A DNA stretch of 20,785 nucleotides from SAR86 cluster bacterium. GTDB taxonomy: Bacteria > Pseudomonadota > Gammaproteobacteria > Magnimaribacterales > D2472. A program made the position numbers and the translations under genes. A model generated the notes under the pieces. That model was not told the DNA's origin. It worked only from the letters and a program-made list of their open reading frames with translations, and did no database searches. Numbering within the stretch: position 1 is the first letter of the stretch; every line of letters starts with the position of its first letter. This document shows positions 7,388-15,658 of this stretch, in pieces. The DNA lies in contig JADHNM010000014.1 of NCBI GenBank assembly GCA_016779505.1, forward strand, positions 1-20,785, written 5' to 3'.

Positions 7388-7822
7388 TTAAGAAGACTGC
7401 AAAGGCTTGAGCTTGCTCCAAAGATCTTTTTTGAGGCTAGGATTAGATAGCATTGACTCTAATGAAGGTGAAATAATAAAATTTATGTCGCCTATAGGAT
7501 GCTCCAGATCAAAAAATACTAATGCAGCTTTAAGAGAAGAGGTATCTTGAAAAAATGTTTTATCAAGTGGGTCTGCAGTTGAAGAAGTAATGACTCCTTG
7601 GGAGGCTGATTCCCTGACTCCATGAATTGCTTCAATAATACCTTCAAGTAAGTTTCTCTCTTTTTCTGAGTATTCATCTACAGAATTAAGATGTAATGTT
7701 AGAATATTGTCCTTTTTAAAGAAGTGGATGTTGATTTCAGCATTTACAGAAGGATTTTTTGCATCCTCAAATAGAGGAATGCCAATTTTAGAGAGAATAT
7801 ATTGAGATTTATTTGATAGCAT
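7388..7822 (-). CDS. holD: Divergent DNA polymerase III psi subunit
   Basis: HolD (psi) bridges the chi subunit to the clamp-loader gamma/tau proteins in the polymerase III holoenzyme. The sequence is poorly conserved, but two parts fit: an N-terminal YILSKIGIPLF (8-18) aligned with the LQQLGITQW region of E. coli HolD, and a C-terminal SPSLESMLSNPSLKKDLWSKL (from residue 118) closely patterned on its SPALTDLRANPTARAALWQQI. The middle is not recognisable. Placement directly before rimI matches the E. coli holD-rimI pair. I prefer the ATG at 7820-7822 (144 residues) because it puts the LGI-like motif at the usual distance; an ATG at 7835-7837, overlapping the leuA ATG on the other strand, and a TTG at 7861 are alternatives. 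No strong ribosome site favours any of them. Confidence 0.72.
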   Translation of the reverse strand: MLSNKSQYILSKIGIPLFEDAKNPSVNAEINIHFFKKDNILTLHLNSVDEYSEKERNLLEGIIEAIHGVRESASQGVITSSTADPLDKTFFQDTSSLKAALVFFDLEHPIGDINFIISPSLESMLSNPSLKKDLWSKLKPLQSS

Positions 7823-7835
7823 CACAGAAGCAATC

Positions 7836-9506
7836 ATGAAAGATTTAATAAAAAAATACAAACCTTTTGAGCCTATTCCTTTAAAGGGAAGAAATTGGCC
7901 AAATAAGGTAATTCAATCAGCTCCTAGATGGTGTTCTGTTGATCTGCGTGATGGCAATCAAGCTCTCATTGAGCCCATGGGGCATGAACGAAAAAAACGA
8001 ATGTTCAAACTGCTTTGTGATCTTGGATTTAAAGAAATTGAAGTGGGTTTCCCTGCTGCCTCAGAAACAGATTTTGAATTTGTTCGATGGTTAATAGAAG
8101 AGAAGAAAATACCTTCAGATGTCACAATCCAAGTTCTAACGCAGGCACGCGATCATATAATTGAAAGAACTTTTGAGTCTCTTCAAGGAGCCTCTCAAGC
8201 TATTGTTCATTTTTATAATTCAACTTCCACCCTGCAAAGAAAAGTTGTTTTTGATCAAGATAAAAAGGGTATAAAAAAAATAGCAACCGACGGTGCATCG
8301 CTGGTTAAACAACTAGCATTAGCTAATCCAGAAACAAAATGGTCTTTTGAATACTCTCCTGAGAGTTTTACTGGTACAGAGCTAGATTATGCAGCAGAAG
8401 TTTGTGATGCTGTGGTAGATATCTTAAAAGATGTTTCATCAGAAAAAATCATCATTAATCTTCCAGCAACTGTGGAAATGGCAACGCCAAATATCTATGG
8501 TGATCAAATAGAGTGGATGAATGAAAACTTAAAAAATCGTGAAAGTATTTCTCTCTCATTGCATCCTCATAATGATCGTGGAACGGCAGTTGCAGCCTCT
8601 GAGTTTGGCCTCATGGCAGGTGCTGATAGGGTTGAGGGTACTTTATTTGGGAATGGAGAGAGAACTGGTAACGTTGACATAGTAACAATCGCACTCAATT
8701 TACTCACCCAAGGAATAGATCCAGAGCTTAATTTCTCAGATATTAACTCGGTTATAAGAGAGGTTGAATATTGCAATCAACTTCCAGTTCACCCAAGGCA
8801 TCCTTATGCCGGAGATCTTGTATTCACAGCTTTTTCTGGGTCTCATCAAGATGCGATCAAAAAAGGCTTGAATGCTCTTGAGAAATCAAACAAGCCAGAA
8901 TGGGAGGTCCCCTATTTGCCGATCGATCCAGCAGATCTTGGAAGATCCTATGAGGCAGTTGTAAGAATAAATTCACAATCAGGCAAGGGTGGAATAGCAT
9001 TTATTCTTGAAAAAGATCACGGGGTTTCTCTGCCTCGAAGACTGCAAATTAATCTGAGTGAAAAAGTGCAAAAGGTTGCAGATGAAACTGGCAAAGAGGT
9101 CATGTCTAGAGATATATGGAAAGTGTTTGAAAAAAACTATATTACTTTTGCAGGAAAACTCGAACTAATTAATTATGCTCTTTCCTCAACAGAGGATTCC
9201 TCAGGAATTACCTCAGATAAAGTGGAAATTACGTTCAAAGACCATAAAGATGAAGTTAATCTTTCAGGCGTTGGCGGAGGTCCAATTGAAGCTTTTGTAT
9301 CTGCGGTTAACAAGCATTTTGCAACATCAATTACTGTGTCTGATTACCACCAACATTCAGTTACCTCAGGCGCTGATGCAAAAGCCGCTGCATTCATTGA
9401 ATTAACTCTTGAAGGTAAAAATGAGTGGGGAGCTGGCATTGATGGCAATACTGTCAAGGCATCTTTTCAAGCCATTGTAGCGGGATTAAATAAACTAATT
9501 ACTTGA
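7836..9506 (+). CDS. leuA: 2-isopropylmalate synthase, long (type 2) form
   Basis: LeuA condenses acetyl-CoA with 2-ketoisovalerate to give 2-isopropylmalate, the first step of leucine synthesis. At 556 residues with an N-terminal extension and SVDLRDGNQALIEPM (34-48), it belongs to the long form seen in actinobacteria, fungi and some proteobacteria, not the E. coli type. Catalytic features are Arg38/Asp39, the metal-binding HPHNDRG (243-249) and FGNGERTGNVD (271-281). The C-terminal region (about 440-556, with GVGGGPIEAF) is the regulatory dimer domain, so leucine feedback is likely from family knowledge. The gene stands alone; no leuB, leuC or leuD is near. Its start is 13 bases from the preferred holD start on the other strand, so its promoter must lie in holD. 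Its end overlaps the crotonase gene by eight bases. Confidence 0.95.
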   Translation: MKDLIKKYKPFEPIPLKGRNWPNKVIQSAPRWCSVDLRDGNQALIEPMGHERKKRMFKLLCDLGFKEIEVGFPAASETDFEFVRWLIEEKKIPSDVTIQVLTQARDHIIERTFESLQGASQAIVHFYNSTSTLQRKVVFDQDKKGIKKIATDGASLVKQLALANPETKWSFEYSPESFTGTELDYAAEVCDAVVDILKDVSSEKIIINLPATVEMATPNIYGDQIEWMNENLKNRESISLSLHPHNDRGTAVAASEFGLMAGADRVEGTLFGNGERTGNVDIVTIALNLLTQGIDPELNFSDINSVIREVEYCNQLPVHPRHPYAGDLVFTAFSGSHQDAIKKGLNALEKSNKPEWEVPYLPIDPADLGRSYEAVVRINSQSGKGGIAFILEKDHGVSLPRRLQINLSEKVQKVADETGKEVMSRDIWKVFEKNYITFAGKLELINYALSSTEDSSGITSDKVEITFKDHKDEVNLSGVGGGPIEAFVSAVNKHFATSITVSDYHQHSVTSGADAKAAAFIELTLEGKNEWGAGIDGNTVKASFQAIVAGLNKLIT

Positions 9507-10272
9507 AGTCAGGTTCGCGCTTTTCAAGGAAAGCTTTAACCCCTTCCATGTTTTCTGCAGATCCAAAAATATTATTTTGCGCCTCTGCCTCTGCATTGAA
9601 GGTTTCATCATATGTTTGGGTTAAAGCATCGTTCATCAATTTTTTTGTCAATGATAATGCTTGTGGTGATCTCTTGGCTAAATGTTCAGCCCATTTGTTT
9701 GTTTCGGCTGTCAAATCATCTAATTCCACCACTTTATTAGTTATGCCCATAGCCAAACAATCTGCAGAAGTTATTTTCTTTGCTTCAATTGCATATTCTA
9801 AAGCGCGCGCGTAACCAATTGCTCTGGTGAGAAGGAAACTGAGCCCGCCATCAGGAACTAATGCGATATTGCTAAACACAGACATAATGTATGCATCTTT
9901 AGCCATGATTCTTAAATCACAGGCCATAGCCAAGGCAGCTCCAATACCAGCAGCAGCTCCATTGATTGAACCAATGACTGGTTTTGGCATTTCAATAATA
10001 TTCTTTAAAAATGGATGATAACCTCTCAACAAAGCATCCTTTGTATCTGACCAAGATGCCTCTCTTTCAGTTAAATCAGCGCCAGCAGAAAAGCCTCTGC
10101 CCTCTCCGGTTATGACCAATACTCTAATTTCTGAATCATTTTTTACTATTTCAGTTGCATCTCCCATATCCCAAATCAGCTGCTCATTAAATGCATTCAT
10201 CATTTTTGGACGATTAATCGTAATAGTTGCTACCCTATTTTCAACATCAAGGCTTATAGTTTCATAACTCAT
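9499..10272 (-). CDS. Enoyl-CoA hydratase/isomerase family protein, PaaG-like active site
   Basis: This 257-residue crotonase-fold enzyme acts on an acyl-CoA substrate. The oxyanion-hole segments are FSAGADL (61-67) and INGAAAGIGAALAMACDLR (103-121). Neither Glu of classical enoyl-CoA hydratase is kept: the first position is Ala in AALAMACD, and the second is replaced by a non-acidic residue. Instead Asp141 in ALVPDGGLSFLL matches the catalytic Asp of PaaG-type isomerases. It is therefore more probably an isomerase or related enzyme than a true hydratase, with substrate unknown. CGGAG six bases before the ATG gives a good ribosome site. It follows tilS by 21 bases and is likely the last gene of the long lpx-dnaE-accA operon. 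Its 3' end overlaps the convergent leuA by eight bases. Confidence 0.85.
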   Translation of the reverse strand: MSYETISLDVENRVATITINRPKMMNAFNEQLIWDMGDATEIVKNDSEIRVLVITGEGRGFSAGADLTEREASWSDTKDALLRGYHPFLKNIIEMPKPVIGSINGAAAGIGAALAMACDLRIMAKDAYIMSVFSNIALVPDGGLSFLLTRAIGYARALEYAIEAKKITSADCLAMGITNKVVELDDLTAETNKWAEHLAKRSPQALSLTKKLMNDALTQTYDETFNAEAEAQNNIFGSAENMEGVKAFLEKREPDFK

Positions 10273-10278
10273 ATTTTT

Positions 10279-10283
10279 CTCCG
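10279..10283 (-). promoter_or_regulatory. Ribosome binding site of the crotonase gene
   Basis: CGGAG on the minus strand sits six bases before the ATG at 10270-10272, supporting that start and independent re-initiation after tilS. Confidence 0.65.
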
Positions 10284-10293
10284 AATTGATTGA

Positions 10294-11259
10294 TTATTTC
10301 TTATTTAAGACTAAATCACCATCACAAAAAGTTAAAAAAGCACTCTTTTGATCATTATCTGCTCTTGACCAATGAACTTGAGTTTTTGCACTAGGATTGG
10401 AATAAATAAAAGCTTTTAAAATTTCGCCAATGATTTTTTTATTTGGCATGGCCACATTATTAGCTTTTATCCAATATCTAATGACTTCTTTGCAAGTGTC
10501 TTCTTCAAGCTCAAGCAAAAATATCCTCTGCAATTTAGAGCCTTTTATCTTTTCACCAAATTGCTTATCAAGCAAAAAATCATGAACTTTTTTATGCTTT
10601 GAAACTAGTTCGGCTGTTTGTTGAATTTGTAAACTTGCATTAGGCCAGCGACTTGAAGCCCTCTGGAGCAATTCATTACGAATAAAGTTACGATCTTGAT
10701 GATCATCAAAATTGGTGTCATCGGTAATAAATTCAATATTGTTAACTGATAAGTATTGAGAGAGGTCAGCTTTAGCATAACCAAGCCACGGTCTTAAAAT
10801 AACACCCTTCCCTAAGGGCCGTTTTTTCATTGGTCCTTGGAGACCATCTAAGCCTGTTCCTCGAAAAAGTCTAAATAAAATTGTTTCGGCTACATCATCT
10901 GCATGATGGGCCATTAACAACTGATCATTGGGTTGAAGTGCTTCTTGAAAAATCTTATATCTCGCATTTCTTGCAGCTGATTCAAGACCCGATTTTTTTA
11001 TATTTATATTCACAACATAACTTTGATAATCAATATTTCTTTCTCTGCAAAATATTTTGCAGTGATCATCCCATGAATCTGAATGTTTGCTTAATGAGTG
11101 ATTTATATGGATAGCAGAAAGATGTCCTTGCAACAATCCTTGCTGATTGAGCTCATAACAAAAGTGCAAAAGTGCAGAAGAATCTCCGCCACCACTAAAG
11201 GCTACAATTATATTTTTATTAGGATCAACTAAATCAAAAAAAACTTTTGGATCAAACAA
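10294..11259 (-). CDS. tilS: tRNA(Ile)-lysidine synthase, short form
   Basis: TilS attaches lysine to C34 of the CAU-anticodon tRNA-Ile, switching it from AUG to AUA decoding; it is essential where the AUA codon is read this way. The PP-loop SGGGDS (22-27), HHADDVAETILFRLFRGTGLDGLQG and RNFIRNELL are all present. The 321-residue protein is about 110 shorter than E. coli TilS and seems to lack the last C-terminal domain, like the short form of some other bacteria. The start is a TTG (11257-11259) two bases after the accA stop; no in-frame ATG precedes the PP-loop, so TTG is the only sensible start. E. coli has ldcC and another gene between accA and tilS; here they are directly adjacent. Confidence 0.92.
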   Translation of the reverse strand: MFDPKVFFDLVDPNKNIIVAFSGGGDSSALLHFCYELNQQGLLQGHLSAIHINHSLSKHSDSWDDHCKIFCRERNIDYQSYVVNINIKKSGLESAARNARYKIFQEALQPNDQLLMAHHADDVAETILFRLFRGTGLDGLQGPMKKRPLGKGVILRPWLGYAKADLSQYLSVNNIEFITDDTNFDDHQDRNFIRNELLQRASSRWPNASLQIQQTAELVSKHKKVHDFLLDKQFGEKIKGSKLQRIFLLELEEDTCKEVIRYWIKANNVAMPNKKIIGEILKAFIYSNPSAKTQVHWSRADNDQKSAFLTFCDGDLVLNKK

Positions 11260-11261
11260 AA

Positions 11262-12206
11262 TCAGGCACCAATTTTAAGCAAGCGCTGATAACGTCTTTG
11301 AAGTAACTCCTCTTGAGAGAATTTTGATAGCTCTGCTATGTTTGTTAATAAGGATGATTTAATGTTCGCTGAAACTGCATCGTAGTCTTGATGCGCTCCA
11401 CCAATTGGTTCCACAATAATCTCATCAACGATACCGATATTTTTTAAATCGCTTGCTCCAACTTTCATAGCTTCCGCAGCTTCCGGAGCTTTGTCTGAAT
11501 CTCGCCAAACTATTGAAGCGCATGCTTCGGGAGAAGCAACAGAATAAGTACCATATTCTAATATAGCAATATGATCACCCACACCCAGTGCCAAGGCTCC
11601 CCCTGAGCCTCCCTCTCCAGAAACCACAACTAAGATTTTTGTTTTTAAACTGGACATAACAGCAAGATTTCTAGCAATTGCTTCACTCTGTCCTCTTTCT
11701 TCACCCTCTACGCCTGGATATGCCCCAGCTGTATCAATGAAAGTAATAACAGGCATATTAAATCGCTCGGCAAGCTGCATCAATCGCTTGGCTTTTCTAT
11801 AACCTTCTGGCTGAGGCATCCCAAAGTTTCTTTTAACTTTTTCATCAGTATCTCGACCTTTTTCATGCCCGATGATCATAACCGGCATGCCTTCTAATTT
11901 TGCAATACCCCCAACCAATGAGGCGTCATCACCAAACTGACGATCTCCATGAAGCTCTTCAAATTCATCAAAGATTCTCTCAATAAAATCTAGCGTATGC
12001 GGCCTGTTAGGATGTCTTGCAACCTGAACTTTTTGCCATGTAGATAACTTAGAATAAATTTTCTTTGTCAAGGCAGCTTGTTCAGACTTTAACTTATCTA
12101 TCTGAGGTAAAAGCTCAGGATTATCTGAAGCAGCCAATTGCAATGCTTCTATCTTCTCAGCAACTTCTGCTATTGGTTTTTCAAAATCTAAAATATTAAT
12201 ACTCAT
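11262..12206 (-). CDS. accA: Acetyl-CoA carboxylase carboxyltransferase subunit alpha
   Basis: AccA forms the carboxyltransferase with AccD and moves the carboxyl group from biotin-BCCP to acetyl-CoA, giving malonyl-CoA for fatty acid synthesis. The 314 residues agree with the usual 315-320. Recognisable blocks are VARHPNRPHTLDFIE, GHEKGRDTDEKVKRNFGMP, FIDTAGAYPGVEGEERGQSE and VSGEGGSGGALALGVGD, the latter shaping the acyl-CoA/biotin site. The ATG overlaps the dnaE stop by four bases (ATGA), implying coupling. Its place after dnaE is conserved across gammaproteobacteria. No oddity is seen. Confidence 0.97.
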   Translation of the reverse strand: MSINILDFEKPIAEVAEKIEALQLAASDNPELLPQIDKLKSEQAALTKKIYSKLSTWQKVQVARHPNRPHTLDFIERIFDEFEELHGDRQFGDDASLVGGIAKLEGMPVMIIGHEKGRDTDEKVKRNFGMPQPEGYRKAKRLMQLAERFNMPVITFIDTAGAYPGVEGEERGQSEAIARNLAVMSSLKTKILVVVSGEGGSGGALALGVGDHIAILEYGTYSVASPEACASIVWRDSDKAPEAAEAMKVGASDLKNIGIVDEIIVEPIGGAHQDYDAVSANIKSSLLTNIAELSKFSQEELLQRRYQRLLKIGA

Positions 12207-15200
12207 TTATTTAATTTAATCGCCTCATCGCCAAACATATCCTTTAATATTTTGATATTTTCTGATGAAGGCATAAGTTTAAATTCATCACCAAGCTCTA
12301 TTATAGCCTCAGAGTCCTCATGTAGAATTTTTAAATGTATTTTGCAATTCCCATGCTTCCAGAAGTCTCCATTCAAATTTTTTAAATTTGTCATATTCGA
12401 TTGAATAGAATCATTGGGTAGATTTCTTGCGTCTATCATGATGGATTTATTGCCTTGGCTCATTTGTGATTCTAACGAAGACACAGATCCCACTTTCATC
12501 TTGTACATTCTCCGATTTAATTCCTTAGACTTATAATCATCAATCTCAACCGATCCAGCAAAAATAAGGATAGAGTTCGCTTTCAATAATAAATGATGCT
12601 TCTCTAGAACGTCTGTGCTGATTGTTCCTTCCATAGTGCCTGTGCCATCGTCAAAACTGATAAAAGCAATTTGTTTGTTTGAACGATCCCTAATCTGTCT
12701 ATATGAATTTAATAAACCAACTATTTTTACTCTGTTTATATCGTCTGTTACTTGACTGATTGTATGAGATCTTAAATTTTCAACCATGCCCTCAATTGCA
12801 ATGACTGGATGACCTGAAAAATAATATCCAAGGGCATCTCTCTCATGATTTAGTAAGTCCTCTTTTGATAAATCTTTCACGTTCACATATTTCTCATAAG
12901 GATCAAATGTTTCTTCCATTGAGGCAAATAGATCCGACGTTCCCGCCATTTGGGCGCTGTTTTTTTGCCCTTCTCTTAGCATATCTTCCATGCAGGCCAA
13001 CGCAATGGATCTGGATGGCGCTAATTCGTCAAAGGCTCCTGCTTTAGTTAAAGCTTCAATAGATTTTTTTCCGCCCAATCGAATGTTTACTTTTTTTGTC
13101 AGATCAAAAAGATCTTTAAAAGAATGATTTTTTCTTACTTCAATTACATGATCAATAAAAGAATCTGCCACTCCTTTAATTGCTCCCAAGCCATACTTAA
13201 TATGAAGATCTGCATTAACATTAAAGTGCTTATTGCTAGTCTTAATATTCGGAGTTAGTACCTTAATTTTCATCTCCTTACATTCGTTCACAAGGGTATT
13301 GATCTTATCGGTGTTGCCTAATTCTGTTGATAGAACAGCCGCCATAAAGTGCTCAGGAAAATACGTCTTCAAGTATGCAGTTTGGTATGAAAGCATTGCA
13401 TAAGCTGCGGAATGAGACTTGTTGAAACCATAACCAGCAAATTTTTCAATTAGATCAAATATCTTCTCAGCAGTGGCTTTTTTAATATCATTTTGAGAGC
13501 AACCATCAACAAATATTTGTCTTTGTTGCTCCATCTCCTCTACTTTTTTCTTACCCATTGCTCTTCGCAGAATATCAGCCTGTCCAAGAGAATAGCCAGC
13601 CAACACTTGAGCAGCTTGCATAACTTGCTCCTGGTACAAGATTACTCCATAGGTCTCTGATAATACTGGTGCAAGCAATTCATGAGGAAAAGTAACCTTG
13701 CTCTTCCCATGCTTTCTATCAACAAACTCATCATGCATTCCTGATTCCAGAGGGCCGGGTCTGTATAAGGCAAGCAAAGCAACAATCTCTTCAAATTTAG
13801 TTGGCTTCAACCGACGAATCAACTCTCTCATACCGGTTGACTCTAGCTGGAATACAGCTGTTGTTCTTCCCGAGGCAAGCAAATCAAAAACCTTGGGATC
13901 ATCCAAGGTAAGAGAATTTAGGTCTAGGGTTTTTTTATTTTTTTCTTTTAAAGATTCATTGATGGTTTTTACTGCTCTATCTATTACTGTAAGAGTTCTT
14001 AAGCCCAGAAAGTCAAATTTAACCAGCCCGATAGTCTCAACATCATCTTTATCAAATTGGGTCATGAGTGAGTTAGATTGAGGATCAAAATAAGTTGGGC
14101 AAAAATCTGCAATTGATCCAGGAGCTATAACTATTCCACCAGCATGCTTGCCAACATTCCTAGCTATTCCCTCGAGTTTATAAGCTAAGTCTATGATCTC
14201 AGAGACCTCTTCCTCATCCTGAATCATCTTTTTAAATATAGGTTGTGAGCTAATGGCTTTTTCTAGAGTCATTCCTGGAATAAAGGGAATCATCTTGGAA
14301 ATTCGATCACCCAATGCATAAGGTTTGCCCAGAGCCCTTGCCACATCCCTTACAACAGCTCTAGCTGCCATAGTGCCAAATGTTGCAATCTGAGATACAG
14401 CAGATTTTCCGTATTTCTGCCCCACATAATCAATAACCATATCTCTTTTATCCATACAAAAATCGATATCAAAATCTGGCATTGATATTCTTTCAGGATT
14501 AATAAATCTTTCAAAGAGAAGATTATGCTCAATTGGGTCAAGCGCCGTTATTCCAAGGGCATATGCCACCAAGGAACCAGCCCCTGATCCTCTTCCCGGT
14601 CCAACGGGAACATCATTGTCTTTAGACCATTGGATGAAATCTGCAACGATTAAAAAATAGCTAGAGAATCCAGTTGCATGAATCTGCGTTAACTCATAAT
14701 CCAAACGTTTTTGATATATCTCCATTTTGTCTTTACCGTAGGATTCTATGATTTCGTCTAACTTAGTCTTAGAAAGCTGTGATAAAAAAGAATTAAAATC
14801 ATGCTCCTTGGGAACCGGATATTCCGGGAGGAAATATTTATCTGTTGTGAAGGTTACATTGCATTTTTGTGCTATTGCTAGAGTATTACTTATTAATGTA
14901 TCAGGATCACAATCACTAAATAAATTAGACATATCCTGTGTAGATTTAAAAAATTGCTCAGGAGTAAAAATCTTTTCTCGATTTGAATCATTCAAAGTCT
15001 TACCGGTATTGATACACACTTTGGTTTCATGAATATCAAAATCTTCTTTTTGGGAGAACATTGCATCATTAGACGCAATGACAGGAATAAGAAACTCTGA
15101 TGCAAGCGGCAAAATACATTGAATAAATTCTTCCTCAAAATTTCTACCTACCCTTTGGAGCTCAATGCAAAAATCATCCTTAAAAATTTCTTTAAAAGAT

Positions 15201-15658
15201 AGCAATTCAGTTTTTAAATCTTGATTTTTTTTGTGTTTAACTAGATTAAAAATATTTGATGAAGGGCCTCCAGCAATCACTATAATATTCCCTGCGCAAT
15301 TACTTAAATCTTCAAAAGTTATAGAAATATGACCATTTTCTTGCTGCAGCTGAGATTTTGAAATAATGCCCATCAAAGACTTTAGCCCAGCATTATTTTT
15401 TGCAAGACAAAGAATCTCGCCCAATTCTCCAGAATGTGATTTTAAATTTAGAGTGGTTCCTGCAATAGGCTTAACCCCTGCAGCTTCTGCCTTCTTAAAA
15501 AATTTGACCATGCCAAACATATTGTTTAAATCAGTCAGGGCAACTGCTGGCATATTCAACTTTTGTGAGTTTTCAATGATCTCATTGATTCTTAACAATC
15601 CTCTAGAGATGCTAAACTCTGAGGAAACCCTGAGATGAATAAAGGAAGGTTGAGTCAT
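12203..15658 (-). CDS. dnaE: DNA polymerase III alpha subunit
   Basis: DnaE is the catalytic subunit of the replicative polymerase. At 1151 residues it is full length (E. coli 1160). Order of domains: PHP (1-270), palm with GPGRGSGAGSL (353-363) and the catalytic PDFDIDF (Asp397, Asp399) and VKFDFLG (Asp549), fingers with YGFNKSHSAAYAMLSYQTAYLK, a (HhH)2 region, a likely beta-clamp site around GTSDLFASM, then OB and tau-binding regions. In the PHP domain the HxH pair of metal-binding family members reads RVS, so even the one His kept by E. coli (RVH) is gone; PHP catalysis is not expected. The ATG overlaps the rnhB stop by one base (TAATG), and the stop overlaps the accA start. Confidence 0.97.
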   Translation of the reverse strand: MTQPSFIHLRVSSEFSISRGLLRINEIIENSQKLNMPAVALTDLNNMFGMVKFFKKAEAAGVKPIAGTTLNLKSHSGELGEILCLAKNNAGLKSLMGIISKSQLQQENGHISITFEDLSNCAGNIIVIAGGPSSNIFNLVKHKKNQDLKTELLSFKEIFKDDFCIELQRVGRNFEEEFIQCILPLASEFLIPVIASNDAMFSQKEDFDIHETKVCINTGKTLNDSNREKIFTPEQFFKSTQDMSNLFSDCDPDTLISNTLAIAQKCNVTFTTDKYFLPEYPVPKEHDFNSFLSQLSKTKLDEIIESYGKDKMEIYQKRLDYELTQIHATGFSSYFLIVADFIQWSKDNDVPVGPGRGSGAGSLVAYALGITALDPIEHNLLFERFINPERISMPDFDIDFCMDKRDMVIDYVGQKYGKSAVSQIATFGTMAARAVVRDVARALGKPYALGDRISKMIPFIPGMTLEKAISSQPIFKKMIQDEEEVSEIIDLAYKLEGIARNVGKHAGGIVIAPGSIADFCPTYFDPQSNSLMTQFDKDDVETIGLVKFDFLGLRTLTVIDRAVKTINESLKEKNKKTLDLNSLTLDDPKVFDLLASGRTTAVFQLESTGMRELIRRLKPTKFEEIVALLALYRPGPLESGMHDEFVDRKHGKSKVTFPHELLAPVLSETYGVILYQEQVMQAAQVLAGYSLGQADILRRAMGKKKVEEMEQQRQIFVDGCSQNDIKKATAEKIFDLIEKFAGYGFNKSHSAAYAMLSYQTAYLKTYFPEHFMAAVLSTELGNTDKINTLVNECKEMKIKVLTPNIKTSNKHFNVNADLHIKYGLGAIKGVADSFIDHVIEVRKNHSFKDLFDLTKKVNIRLGGKKSIEALTKAGAFDELAPSRSIALACMEDMLREGQKNSAQMAGTSDLFASMEETFDPYEKYVNVKDLSKEDLLNHERDALGYYFSGHPVIAIEGMVENLRSHTISQVTDDINRVKIVGLLNSYRQIRDRSNKQIAFISFDDGTGTMEGTISTDVLEKHHLLLKANSILIFAGSVEIDDYKSKELNRRMYKMKVGSVSSLESQMSQGNKSIMIDARNLPNDSIQSNMTNLKNLNGDFWKHGNCKIHLKILHEDSEAIIELGDEFKLMPSSENIKILKDMFGDEAIKLNK

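Noticed and set aside
7798..7803. TATATT as a leuA -10 box inside holD
   Set aside because: No supporting -35 and several similar AT-rich hexamers nearby, so it cannot be singled out.
9519..9534. Small inverted repeat GCTTT/AAAGC near the leuA and crotonase ends
   Set aside because: Only a five-base AT-rich stem inside coding sequence with no following T-run; too weak for a terminator call.
13698..14081. Open frame of 127 codons on the plus strand inside dnaE
   Set aside because: It is antisense to a strongly conserved part of DnaE, has no family resemblance or good ribosome site, and similar shadows occur opposite other genes.
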